Source: Verrucomicrobiales bacterium (GTDB taxonomy: Bacteria > Verrucomicrobiota > Verrucomicrobiia > Limisphaerales > UBA9464). From it: a stretch of DNA of 25,282 nucleotides. The first letter of the stretch is position 1. Each line of letters opens with the position of its first letter. The stretch spans positions 1 to 25,282 of the forward strand of contig DLVS01000816.1 in NCBI GenBank assembly GCA_003445095.1, given 5' to 3'. The notes beneath the pieces were generated by a model. That model saw only the letters and a program-made list of their open reading frames with translations. It was not told the DNA's origin and searched no databases. Shown piece after piece: positions 1 through 8,600 of the stretch. The translations under genes were made by a program, and so were the position numbers.

Positions 1-344
1 GGTAGGGCTGTGTTCCACCACGGCCCTATTCAATTCCGTCTGGCGTGGGATTGTGGCGATGGAGAACGTGGGAAGTGTTTGGCCCGTGGGGTTTCCTATC
101 AGGGCGTTCCGGCGACGCCACTCGCGCCGCGGGATTAGATGTGGGCGAGGTCAATCTGGTCCCTACCACCCTGGGGCGGCAGGGCTGTGTTCCGCCACGG
201 CCCTATTGAATTCCGTCTGGCGTGAGATTGTCGCGATTGAGAACGTGGGAAGTGTTTGGCCCGTGGGGTTTCCCATCAGGTCGTTCCGGCGACGACACTC
301 GCGCCACGGGATTAGATGGGGGCGAGGTGAAACTCGCCCCTGCC
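1..344. repeat. BIME-like repeat array, two diverged copies
   Basis: Two head-to-tail copies of the ~170-bp unit that is amplified again at 1167-2178. Copy one spans about 1-167 and copy two about 178-344. Each begins with GG(T/C)AGGGCTGTG, a short loop and CACGGCCCTA, and ends with a GGGCGAG-type palindrome followed by CCCT(A/G)CC. Copy two starts GGCAGGG and ends CCCTGCC, whereas copy one starts GGTAGGG and ends CCCTACC, so the two ends changed together. In copy one the 3' palindrome has decayed. The array stops about 55 bases before the acyltransferase start. Open frames across it (e.g. 53-460) look like by-products of the repeat and not genes. Confidence 0.85.
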
Positions 345-399
345 ATCCGACCATCCGCAACGTTGTCGCCGAGCGGGCGACCTCTTACAACACCGCCAC

Positions 400-1149
400 A
401 TGGTTCGCCGTCCGCTTCGCACTGCGCAACGTTTCCTTCGCTTCCTCGCCTTCAGCGTGACGAGTGTGCGCGATTTTCATAAAGCGGTCCGGCCTCATGA
501 AGCCAACGGCATCGATGCGCGCCGTCGCGCCGAGTGGACTCACCGCCATGCGCGCCGCTTGTGTCGCATTCTCAATCTCACGGTCGAGACGGTCGGAACC
601 GCCCCCGAAGCAGCGCTCTACGGCGTGAATCATCTCGGCTACCTCGACATCGTAACTCTGGCCGCGGCGACTCCCGTCGTTTTTGTCTCCAAGGCCGAGG
701 TCCGAGGTTGGCCCATTCTCGGCACGCTGGCGGACTGCGGTGGGACGTTGTTTTTGCAACGGGAACGAAAGGATGAACTCCGGGAGGTGGCGCAGCGATT
801 TGAGCCTGTGATCGCGGCCGGGGTGCCAGTCGCGGTGTTCCTGGAGGGCACCAGCAGCGGTGGCGATGACGTCTTGCCGTTTCGCCCTGGACTGTTGGCG
901 CCGGCCGTCGCTAGTTGCTGGGCTGTCGCTCCGGTGGGTCTAAATTACGAAGTGAGCACCGGCCGCGTCGCCGATGATGTTGCGTATTGGCGAGACGACA
1001 CCTTTGTACCGCATTTCTTCAAGCTGTTGTCGCACGACTGGATTCGAGCGCGCGTCGCCTTCGGAACGGCCCGATTGCCCGGTGAAGATCGAAAGGTGCT
1101 GGCGCGGGAGTTGCGCGACGCGGTGGTCGCGTTGCGCCGGCCAAGATAG
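400..1149 (+). CDS. PlsC-like 1-acyl-glycerol-3-phosphate acyltransferase
   Basis: A 249-residue protein of the LPLAT/PlsC family, whose members transfer an acyl chain to lysophosphatidate or a related lysolipid at the inner face of the membrane. The catalytic HxxxxD motif is visible as NHLGYLD (His78, Asp83). The second family block is FLEGTSSGG (Glu149-Gly150-Thr151), a variant of FPEGTRS in which the usual Arg is replaced. The segment GGTLFLQRERKDE (residues 114-126) matches the substrate-pocket region. I see no clear membrane helix, so it may be peripheral. The ATG at 400 is the first good start after the repeat, but no strong ribosome site precedes it. The gene is bracketed by repeat arrays on both sides and has no obvious operon partner. 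The family is well supported; the exact substrate is not. Confidence 0.85.
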   Translation: MVRRPLRTAQRFLRFLAFSVTSVRDFHKAVRPHEANGIDARRRAEWTHRHARRLCRILNLTVETVGTAPEAALYGVNHLGYLDIVTLAAATPVVFVSKAEVRGWPILGTLADCGGTLFLQRERKDELREVAQRFEPVIAAGVPVAVFLEGTSSGGDDVLPFRPGLLAPAVASCWAVAPVGLNYEVSTGRVADDVAYWRDDTFVPHFFKLLSHDWIRARVAFGTARLPGEDRKVLARELRDAVVALRRPR

Positions 1150-1166
1150 GTTCGTCACGTCGGCGA

Positions 1167-2178
1167 GGTAGGGCTGTGTTCCACCGCGGCCCCATTCAAT
1201 TCCGAACAGTTGGTGAACGTTGTGACGGGGAAGGTGGGAAGCGTTTAGCACATGGAGTTTCTCTTTCGTCATTCCGTTGCCTCCACACGCAGCGGTCTAG
1301 ATGGGGGCGAGGTGAAACTCGTCCCTACCACGCGGTAGGGCTGTGTTCCACCACGGCCCTATTCAATTCCGTCTGGCGTGTGACTGTCCCGGCTGGGAAC
1401 GAGGGAAGCGATTGGCGCGTGGGGTTTCCCCTCAGGTCCGTCGGGTGCCTCCGCCCACGCAGCGGATTAGTTGGGGGCGAGGTGAAACTCGCCCCTACCG
1501 CGAGGTAGGGCTGTGTTCCACCACGGCCCTATTCAATTCCGTCTGGCGTGTGACTGTCCCGGCTGGGAACGAGGGAAGCGATTGGCGCGTGGAGTTTCCC
1601 CTCAGGTCCGTCGGGCGCCTCCGCCCACGCAGCGGATTAGTTGGGGGCGAGGTGAAACTCGCCCCTACCACGCGGTAGGGTTGTGTTCCACCACGGCCCT
1701 ATTCATTTCCGTTTGGCGTGTGAACGACCCGGCAGGGAACGCGGGAAGCGATTGGCGTGTGGAGTTTCCCCTCAGGTCCGTCGGGCGCCTCCACACACGC
1801 AGCGGAGTAGCTGGGGGCTAGGTGAAACTCGCCCCTACCGCGAGGTAGGGCTGTGTTCCACCACGGCCCTATTCAATTCCGTCTGGCGTGTGACTGTCCC
1901 GGCTGGGAACGAGGGAAGCGATTGGCGCGTGGAGTTTCCCCTCAGGTCCGTCGGGCGCCTCCGCCCACGCAGCGGATTAGTTGGGGGCGAGGTGAAACTC
2001 GTCCCTACCACGCGGTAGGGCTGTGTTCCACCACGTCCCTATTCATTTCCGTTTGGCGTGTGAACGACCCGGCAGGGAACGCGGGAAGCGATTGGCGCGT
2101 GGAGTTTCCCTTTTGTCATTCGGGCGACCCCACGCGCGACGGGACTAGATGGGGGCGAGGTGAAACTCGCCCCTACCA
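1167..2178. repeat. Tandem array of six ~170-bp BIME-like units
   Basis: Units begin with GGTAGGG at 1167, 1334, 1504, 1674, 1844 and 2014, giving periods of 167 and then 170, 170, 170, 170. Each unit has a 5' hairpin (TAGGGCTGTG, loop TTCCAC, CACGGCCCTA), a ~110-base core and a 3' hairpin (GGGGCGAG, loop GTGAAA, CTCGCCCC) ending in CCTACC. The reverse complement of the 3' end resembles the 5' end, so a unit is a pair of inverted palindromes, like a REP doublet. Four-base linkers between units alternate ACGC, GCGA, ACGC, GCGA, ACGC. Cores are of two types, one with CTGTCCCGGCTGGGAAC (starts 1334, 1504, 1844) and one with GAACGACCCGGCAGGGAAC (1674, 2014). Since 170 is not a multiple of three and the unit shifts frame each time, this is not a coding repeat. 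Confidence 0.9.
1334..1503. repeat. Type unit of the BIME-like repeat
   Basis: This copy shows the unit most clearly. The 5' hairpin occupies 1336-1361 (10-base arms, one T-G pair, loop at 1346-1351). The 3' hairpin occupies 1474-1495 (perfect 8-base arms, loop at 1482-1487) and is followed by CCTACC, the reverse complement of the opening GGTAGG. The two loops, TTCCAC and GTGAAA, are themselves complementary at five of six positions. REP elements of enterobacteria and pseudomonads share this plan of a GTAG-like head, a palindrome and inverted pairing, and are processed by RAYT (Y1/HUH) transposases. Relationship to those families is inferred from architecture only. Confidence 0.7.
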
Positions 2179-2238
2179 CAGTTCGATCACCGCGACATCG
2201 GCCTTAACTCCTGCCGCAATGGCAGGTAATCTGCGCCT

Positions 2239-2967
2239 GTGCCCGTTGAGATTGCCATCGTAGTTCCGTTATACAACGAAGCCGAAAATGTCGCGCCGTT
2301 AGTGGACGAATTGGTACGCGTCTTCACTGCGGAGACACGGCCGTGGGAAATCGTGCTGGTTGATGATGGTAGCAAAGACCGGACATGGCCCGTGATTCTG
2401 GAAGCCCAGGCGCGCCAGCCACGAGTGCATGGGCTTCGTCACACCCAGAATCGTGGCCAAAGCGCCGCGGTTTGGACGGGCCTGTCGCGGACGACCGCCC
2501 CGCTGCTCTGCACGCTCGACGGCGATCTGCAAAACGACCCGTCGGAGTTGCCTCGTATGTTGGCGATGCTCAACGAACTGGATTTCGTTTCCGGCCACCG
2601 AGTGGATCGCCAGGACTCTACCCTTCGGCAAATATCGTCCCGTATCGCGCGAGTGGCCCGAAAGCTCGCGTTACAGGCTGATTTCGCTGACACGGGATGC
2701 GCGTTGCGGGCCTTCAAGCGGGAGTGCCTCCAAGGACTCTTTCCATTCAATGGACTACATCGATTCCTCCCGATCCTCGTGGCTGGTGGTGGATTTCGCT
2801 GCCGCGAGGTGCCCGTAAAACATCGGCCGCGAGTGGCGGGAGTGTCGAAGTACGGAGTTTGGAACCGGCTGGGACGCGGTATTTATGATTTGATTGGAGT
2901 TGGCTGGTTCCAGCGTCGGCGCATTGCAATGGTGACGGTTGCGGACTCTCGGGAAGCGTCGCCGTAG
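2239..2967 (+). CDS. Family 2 glycosyltransferase, dolichyl-phosphate-sugar synthase-like
   Basis: A 242-residue GT-A fold enzyme that should transfer a sugar from a nucleotide donor to a lipid (polyprenyl-phosphate) or other acceptor on the cytoplasmic side of the membrane. Visible blocks in order are IVVPLYNEAENV (7-18), LVDDGSKD (40-47) binding the nucleotide, TLDGDLQNDPSEL (92-104) with the metal-binding acidic pair Asp94/Asp96, and TGCALRAFKR plus FNGLHRFLPIL further on, typical of the DPM1/ArnC-like branch. The C-terminal membrane helices of the longer ArnC/GtrB proteins are absent. The start is GTG at 2239 with only a weak GGCAGG upstream, 61 bases after the repeat array. The substrate cannot be told from sequence. 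Confidence 0.85.
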   Translation: MPVEIAIVVPLYNEAENVAPLVDELVRVFTAETRPWEIVLVDDGSKDRTWPVILEAQARQPRVHGLRHTQNRGQSAAVWTGLSRTTAPLLCTLDGDLQNDPSELPRMLAMLNELDFVSGHRVDRQDSTLRQISSRIARVARKLALQADFADTGCALRAFKRECLQGLFPFNGLHRFLPILVAGGGFRCREVPVKHRPRVAGVSKYGVWNRLGRGIYDLIGVGWFQRRRIAMVTVADSREASP

Positions 2968-3061
2968 GACGCGGACGCGTACATCGTCACGGCGCTGGTC
3001 TTGAGAATTTGTCGGGTCGGTGGATGAATGGGTCCGCCAACGAGCCCAACATTTAATAATT

Positions 3062-3643
3062 ATGAACCAAAATTCTCGTTTCCAAAGTCTCCTGATATTG
3101 GCTTGTGGAGTTGCCCTCGGCGGAATGGCGATGACCGGTGCCTATCGTTCCGTACTGCCTACCGCCGTCGCGGCGGCACCGCCAGACAAGGGCCTTGATT
3201 TGACAGCGCTCCAGACTGAAGTGAGCCGCTTGAAGGGCCTGGTGCCAGACCAGTCGCACGCCATGGCGGATGTGGGCTATCATTTCGCCAACGTTTGGTT
3301 CGCAGGCCAAAGGCAGAATTGGCCGTTGGCGAAATTCTATCTCGACGAGACGAGGTCGCATCTCAAGTGGGCTGTGCGCATCATTCCGGTTCGCAAGACT
3401 AAGGCTGGCGATCTTGATTTGGGCGGGATCCTGGAGGGAATTGACAACTCGCTCTTGAGTGAGTTAGGCGCGAGCATCGAAGCCAAGGACGGAGCACGTT
3501 TTGAGGCGGGCTATCGGAAGACCTTGGAAGGCTGTTATTCCTGCCACCAGGCGGCCGAGAAGCCCTACTTGCGCCCACAGGTTCCGTTGGTTCCACCGCA
3601 GCCTATCATGAACACCGACCCGGATGCGAAGTGGCCTAACTAG
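3062..3643 (+). CDS. Exported mono-heme cytochrome c-like protein
   Basis: A 193-residue protein with an N-terminal signal segment (about residues 1-37, ending near VAAAPP) and one heme-attachment motif, CYSCH at 158-162, close to the C-terminus. A C-terminal CxxCH in a mostly helical chain recalls class II (cytochrome c'-type) four-helix-bundle cytochromes, but that placement is an inference. A conserved-looking tail, KPYLRPQVP and DPDAKWPN, follows the heme site. The chosen ATG at 3062 puts the signal peptide at the terminus; the frame is open to 3020. Its last 20 bases overlap the start of the chromate-transporter gene, so the two are probably translationally coupled and may share a role in redox or oxyanion stress. 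Confidence 0.75.
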   Translation: MNQNSRFQSLLILACGVALGGMAMTGAYRSVLPTAVAAAPPDKGLDLTALQTEVSRLKGLVPDQSHAMADVGYHFANVWFAGQRQNWPLAKFYLDETRSHLKWAVRIIPVRKTKAGDLDLGGILEGIDNSLLSELGASIEAKDGARFEAGYRKTLEGCYSCHQAAEKPYLRPQVPLVPPQPIMNTDPDAKWPN

Positions 3644-4817
3644 GGAGGCGCCTGACCCGGCTCGTCGAGGCCGCCTGCGGGAATTGGCGGGACTCTTTTT
3701 CAAGTTGGGCTCGACTGCCTTCGGAGGGCCCGCGGCCCATATCGCCATGATGGAGGACGAAGTGGTGCGGCGTCGCCAGTGGCTCACGCGGGAGGAGTTC
3801 CTCGATTTGTTGAGCGCGTCCAACTTGATTCCGGGCCCCAACTCGACTGAACTCGCGATCCACATCGGTCACCGCCGAGCCGGCTGGCTAGGTCTCCTCG
3901 TGGCCGGAACATGTTTCATTCTACCGGCGGCTTTCCTCGTGACCGCCATCGCCTGGGCATACGTGCGCTTTGGCTCGCTGCCGCAAGTCGAAGGACTTCT
4001 CTACGGCATCAAGCCCGTCATCATCGCCGTGGTTATCCAGGCGCTCTGGAATCTCGGGCGCACTGCAATCAAAACGAAGTTGCTGGCTGCGATGGGAATT
4101 TGTGCGGCGGTGCTGAATTTCACCGGGCTTAATGAGCTAATCCTACTGTTGGCTGGCGGATTATTGATGATTGTCATTCGGGAGCTGCCTCGTGGAACCA
4201 CCAATAGCACGGCGTCCCTTGCTCCACTGATTGGCGCGACGTCGGCCCTGAATTCGGTGACCTCCGCCACAGCCGCCGCGACTATTTCCGCGCCGTTCGC
4301 TTTGGGAAAGCTGTTCTGGTTTTTTGTTAAAGTCGGCTCGGTTCTCTTCGGAAGCGGTTACGTTCTCCTGGCATTTCTTCGGGCCGACCTTGTCGAACGT
4401 TGGCACTGGCTAAACGAAAGCCAGTTACTCGATGCGATCGCGGTCGGCCAATTAACACCAGGCCCGGTGTTCACCACGGCCACGTTCATCGGCTATTTGC
4501 TGGCGGGCCCGGCCGGCGCCGCCGTCGCCACGATAGGAATTTTTCTGCCGGCATTTGTCTTCGTCGCGTTGAGCGGGCCCCTCGTGCCCCGGTTGCGGAA
4601 ATCGCCGACCGCGGGTGCCTTCCTGGACGGCGTGAACGTCGTTTCGTTGGCGTTGATGGCGGTAGTGACTTGGCGACTGGGTGTCGGAGCGTTGATCGAC
4701 TTGACCACAGTGCTGATCGCCTTGGTCGCGGCGGTGGCGTTGGTTCGTTATCGGATTAACTCGGCGTGGCTGGTGATCGCTGGAGGACTCATCGGATTGG
4801 CCGTCGGCCACGGGTAG
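3624..4817 (+). CDS. chrA: Chromate transporter, ChrA (CHR) family
   Basis: A 397-residue polytopic inner-membrane protein, the usual length of long-chain CHR proteins made of two homologous halves. The first half carries KLGSTAFGGPAAHIAMMEDE (27-46) and NLIPGPNSTELAIHIG. The second repeats the pattern with KVGSVLFGSGYVLLAFLRAD (Phe242-Gly245 core) and QLTPGPVFTTATFIGY. Family members expel chromate by antiport and lower cytoplasmic chromate; some may carry other oxyanions. The ATG at 3624 overlaps the preceding cytochrome gene by 20 bases, which suggests coupled translation. A stretch rich in Ser, Thr and Ala (about residues 190-225) links the halves. No regulator of the ChrB type is nearby. 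Confidence 0.9.
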   Translation: MRSGLTREAPDPARRGRLRELAGLFFKLGSTAFGGPAAHIAMMEDEVVRRRQWLTREEFLDLLSASNLIPGPNSTELAIHIGHRRAGWLGLLVAGTCFILPAAFLVTAIAWAYVRFGSLPQVEGLLYGIKPVIIAVVIQALWNLGRTAIKTKLLAAMGICAAVLNFTGLNELILLLAGGLLMIVIRELPRGTTNSTASLAPLIGATSALNSVTSATAAATISAPFALGKLFWFFVKVGSVLFGSGYVLLAFLRADLVERWHWLNESQLLDAIAVGQLTPGPVFTTATFIGYLLAGPAGAAVATIGIFLPAFVFVALSGPLVPRLRKSPTAGAFLDGVNVVSLALMAVVTWRLGVGALIDLTTVLIALVAAVALVRYRINSAWLVIAGGLIGLAVGHG

Positions 4818-4849
4818 GGGGTGTGTCGAGACGACGAGGTTGAAATCGA

Positions 4850-5470
4850 ATGGAGCAGGGGACTCGGGGGAGACCTGAGCAAATTGCTTGCTCTAATTGC
4901 TTCGAATCAAAATCCGTATGGGGAGATGACGGGAGCAGTCCCCACGACAGTAAATTTCGAATTCTAAACAACTTCGACGGCATCTATTTTTGTTCGTCGG
5001 CGACGACGGCTTGGTTCAAGTGGGGCGGCAACTGAATGTTTTGGGACGGGCCACCATCGCGCGAGGGCGCCTTCTTGGGTGATGACACTTTCGTCAACGG
5101 CGACCTGGACGTAGCGGGTTCCAAGTTGGCGGTAGAAACCACCGGCTCATATGGTCAGCGACGGCTGTATGCGGTGGAGAGCCAGCAGAGTTGGTTCGAG
5201 GATTTTGGGACAACGCAACTGAGCAATGGCGTGGCCCTGGTGGCTTTTGAGTCCGCCTTCGCTGAAACGGTCAACCTAGGCGAGCGCTATCATATTTTTC
5301 TCACGCCTTTGGGAGAGGCGAATTTGTATGTGTCTGAGAAGACGGCGACGTCGTTCACGGTGCGGCCGATTGGAATTGCTCAGAATGACATTGCCTTCGA
5401 CTACCGTGTTTTCGCGAAGCGGCGCGGGTATGAGTCGGTGCGACTAGAGCAAGTGTCGCTACCGAAATAG
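4850..5470 (+). pseudogene. Stop-interrupted remnant of a secreted repeat-type protein
   Basis: The intact part (5036-5470, 144 residues) contains VNGDLDVAGSKLAVETTGSY, LYAVESQQSWFEDFG, AETVNLGERYHIFLTPLGE, LYVSEKTATSFTVR and FDYRVFAKRRGYE. From memory this is the C-terminal domain found at the end of long secreted repeat proteins in several bacterial phyla. Those proteins normally have hundreds of residues before it; here there are almost none. The same frame is open upstream from 4844 apart from one TGA at 5033-5035 directly before the ATG at 5036. The piece upstream reads IYFCSSATTAWFKWGGN before that stop. The simplest view is a truncated gene with an in-frame nonsense codon. An alternative is a short functional protein starting at 5036. 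The family function is unknown to me. Confidence 0.55.
4877..4893. other. Small hairpin downstream of chrA
   Basis: GAGCAA, a five-base loop and TTGCTC form a perfect 6-base stem 60 bases after the chrA stop. No T-run follows, so it is a poor Rho-independent terminator. It may only be part of the decayed region before the next remnant. Confidence 0.3.
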
Positions 5471-5635
5471 GCCGGTCCCCCACGGCGTGATGGGTGCAAT
5501 GGCCCCAGCGAGAAAGGTCGCATCCCGGTGGCAATCAGACTACCGGATAGGCCGTCGAGCGTGGCTATGGATCCCTCCGGAGTTATCGCAGTAGGCTTTC
5601 TGCGATTGAAACCCGAGGCGATCTCGGGTAATCGA

Positions 5636-8600
5636 ATGGACATGCCTTCAGCTCGTAAACCCTTCGGCCGGTATGCTCTGCTTCCACTCTGTCTAGCAGG
5701 CTTCCGATGCATCGCTAGTCCCGATAACGACGATTTCGAGCGCCGCATCTCGGTCTCCGGACCTGAGATTTCTCTCCGAGCCTATCTATTGGATGCCACC
5801 CTCGAAGCGAATGAAAACCAGCTTCTGACGATTGATGGTGAACCTGCACAGAAGTCTGCTTGGTGGAGTTGGGTGCCTCCAAGGACTGGATACGCCGCGG
5901 TCATTTACCAAGGCACTTCAACCTGTGATCAGGGGATCGCGTTTTTCAGGGGATCGAGTCTCAACGGCCTTACTCCAGTTATGGCAATTGGTTCGGGCAT
6001 ATTCCCCGTGGAAGAAGGAGTGAATTATCATCTCGCCGCGTGGAGCCAATGCACCGAGGCGACTCCCGATGTGGCCGAATTTGTGGTGCGCAACCTATCG
6101 AGCTTCGGGTACGACGAGTTTGACTCCCGGGTCTACTACTCGGAGGCCAAAGTTTCGGCCTGGGGGCAAACGGTCGATAAGACCCGTGACGCTGGTGAAC
6201 CCGTGCATGGGGGCGTGGGCCAAGGGCCGTCGGAATGGTGGAATTGGCAGCCGACGGAAAGCGGCTTGGCGACCATTCGAATTCGTGGCTACGGGTTCTC
6301 GCCCATTCTCGCAGCCTACGTTGGAGATCAGTTGGCCGCGCTCGCCCAGGTCAGCCAGCAAATCGACGAGTTCACTTGGGTCTGGCCCGCCACCGCAGGA
6401 ACCACGTATCACGTAGCGGTCTGCGGAAAAGAGCGCGATGAAGCAGGCGTCTATGAGATGGGCGCCGCGATTTCCCCAATGTTCATCGCCGCGCCCCCTA
6501 CCGGGAGCGATTTCGCAGATCCCTCCGAAATCGCGGTAAGACTTGAGGGAGTTCCCCTCGGAGGAATTCCGACCGTTTATTGGGAAACAATTGCCGGACT
6601 CCGTGGGCAAGCGACGGGCCAGCCGTCCTCGCCCATCGTTCTCACGGATGTTCCGCGGGGCGAAGTGACCCTCCGAGCGACGTGCCGAGTCGGTACCATG
6701 ATTTACGCGTCACCGCCCATATTCATTACCGTCTATCGTCGGGGTGATGATTTTGCCGATGCGATCGTCGCGGAAGGACAGCGGTTTGCCTCGATCGGCG
6801 ACCTGGGAGGAGCTACCGTAGAGGCCAACGAACCGCCCATCGCTGGATCCCGGCCGGGCACCATTTGGTGGCACTGGACTGCGCCGGTGGACGCTTTCGC
6901 ATTCATTCAAGTGGATAATGCGCCACAATTCTCGGCGTTCGAAGTGCAAGCGGACGGCGGATTGGTTCTCCAGCCGCTCACCGTGGTGGAGGGGTTTCCG
7001 GGAGTTCCCGCGCTGGCCGCACGTCGAGGCGCAACCTACGCGTTCCGTGCCGCGGCCGAAGCCAGTACGATTCGCGCGGTAAATCTCCAGGCTCAGCAGT
7101 TGCTTCGACCTGCCAACGACGATCAAACCAATGCGACTCAACTCGTGAGCGAAGGCGGATTGATTTCAGGTAACAATTCGTTCGCAACCACGGAACCAGA
7201 TGAGCTGCCGCGGGGCTTTGACCGTAGTGTTTGGTATGACTTTGAAGCCAACCAAACCGGTGCTTGGAACTTGGACCTGCGGTTCTCCGCGACCACGGGC
7301 TGGGATAGCTATCCGCAACTTCGCCTCTTTCAGAAAAGTACTGATATGTCCTGGGAGTTGATTGGACACCACTTCCCGGTGGGGCCGTGGCGTATCGGAG
7401 TCGAAGCTGGGATTCACTATCGATTGTCAGTCGAGGGACCGGCCGCTGAGCCTCTCAAGGATTTTGCCTTGGCATATGGTCCGGTGAAGGAAGTCGTCAA
7501 CGACCGCAGTGAAAACGCCCTAACACTGCAAACTCCAGTGCAATTTACGACGTCACTGACCAACGCTGCTCACAATTTCAACGAATTAGGGCCGAGCCTC
7601 TGGTGGAAATGGAGGGCGCCCCGGAATGGAACCGGTACCGTGACGTTTTCTGCTCCCGCGGATTCGTCGGACGAGCTTGCTGCTATCGTCTATCGCCAAA
7701 TGGAAGGGACTAATCTTCTATTTGTCAGTCCGCGTTCACCGTGGGTTGAAGATGGAGCACTGGCTATCGTGTTCGACGGACGCCGTGTTACCACGTTTCC
7801 AGCGGAATCAGGGGCAGACTACCTAATTGCCGTCCGCCCTAAGTACTCTGGCATCCCGGCACGCCCCTTCACAATGGGGCTTGATTTCACCTCCGCGCAA
7901 GTCGAGGTCATCGGTACTGCCAGTCCGTTTCAAGTCCGCCTCTCAGATTTTGATCCATTGGTGGAAAATCACACAGCGGGAGTGGCCTACGGCCGAGTCT
8001 CGCAATTCTTCTCGCAGAATCAGAGCAGCGCGTCGGTTCCGCCCTTTGCCGCCGAAGTAGACCTGGGCCAGAGCGTCAACTTCGTCGTCCGCGCCTACAT
8101 GACCAATGTGTCCGGAGATCTTCGAGTCATCGATTCGGCACCGATTTCTGTCCTTCCTCGTAATGATGAACCTTCTGGCGCGGTGCGACTGTCCGCCTGG
8201 GCACCGAGAATCAGCGGCAGCGGCGACAACGCGACCTACAGCGTGGCCGATCCCCCATGGACCCGAGTTCAGGTAAGTGGTCTCCCTGGGGGCAGCCTGT
8301 GGTACCGATGGACCTCACCGATTACCGGGACTGTTCTGATTTCTGGCGGCGGCGTGTACGATCAGAAGTTGTTTCTGAGCGGTCGTCCGGTCGAGACACA
8401 GTGGCCGGGAAGCGAGGTTAATGTCCGTGCTGGTCAGGAATACCGATTCTCGGTTTCAGGTCCGAGCACCAACCAAGGCGTTGGCGATTTCGGGCTGGGG
8501 TTTTGGTATGAGATGCGCTTTGAAATACCGCCTCTCATCGAGTTGGAGTCGCCGGAGTCGGGGGTTGTGTATCGGTCAGGAAGCGCGGTTCCCTTATCGG

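Noticed and set aside
1167..2178. CRISPR array
   Set aside because: The period is 170 bases and the whole unit is conserved, including the core, so there are no unique spacers; no cas genes are present.
1176..2263. Series of 102-136 residue open frames with similar sequences (MFHHGPIQFRLAC...), resembling a gene family
   Set aside because: They are the same 170-bp repeat read in successive frames. Each overlaps the next by half, stops fall at unit-dependent places, and the conserved features are DNA palindromes rather than codon patterns.
4877..4893. Rho-independent terminator after chrA
   Set aside because: The stem is only six pairs and no T-run follows, so it is listed only as a hairpin.
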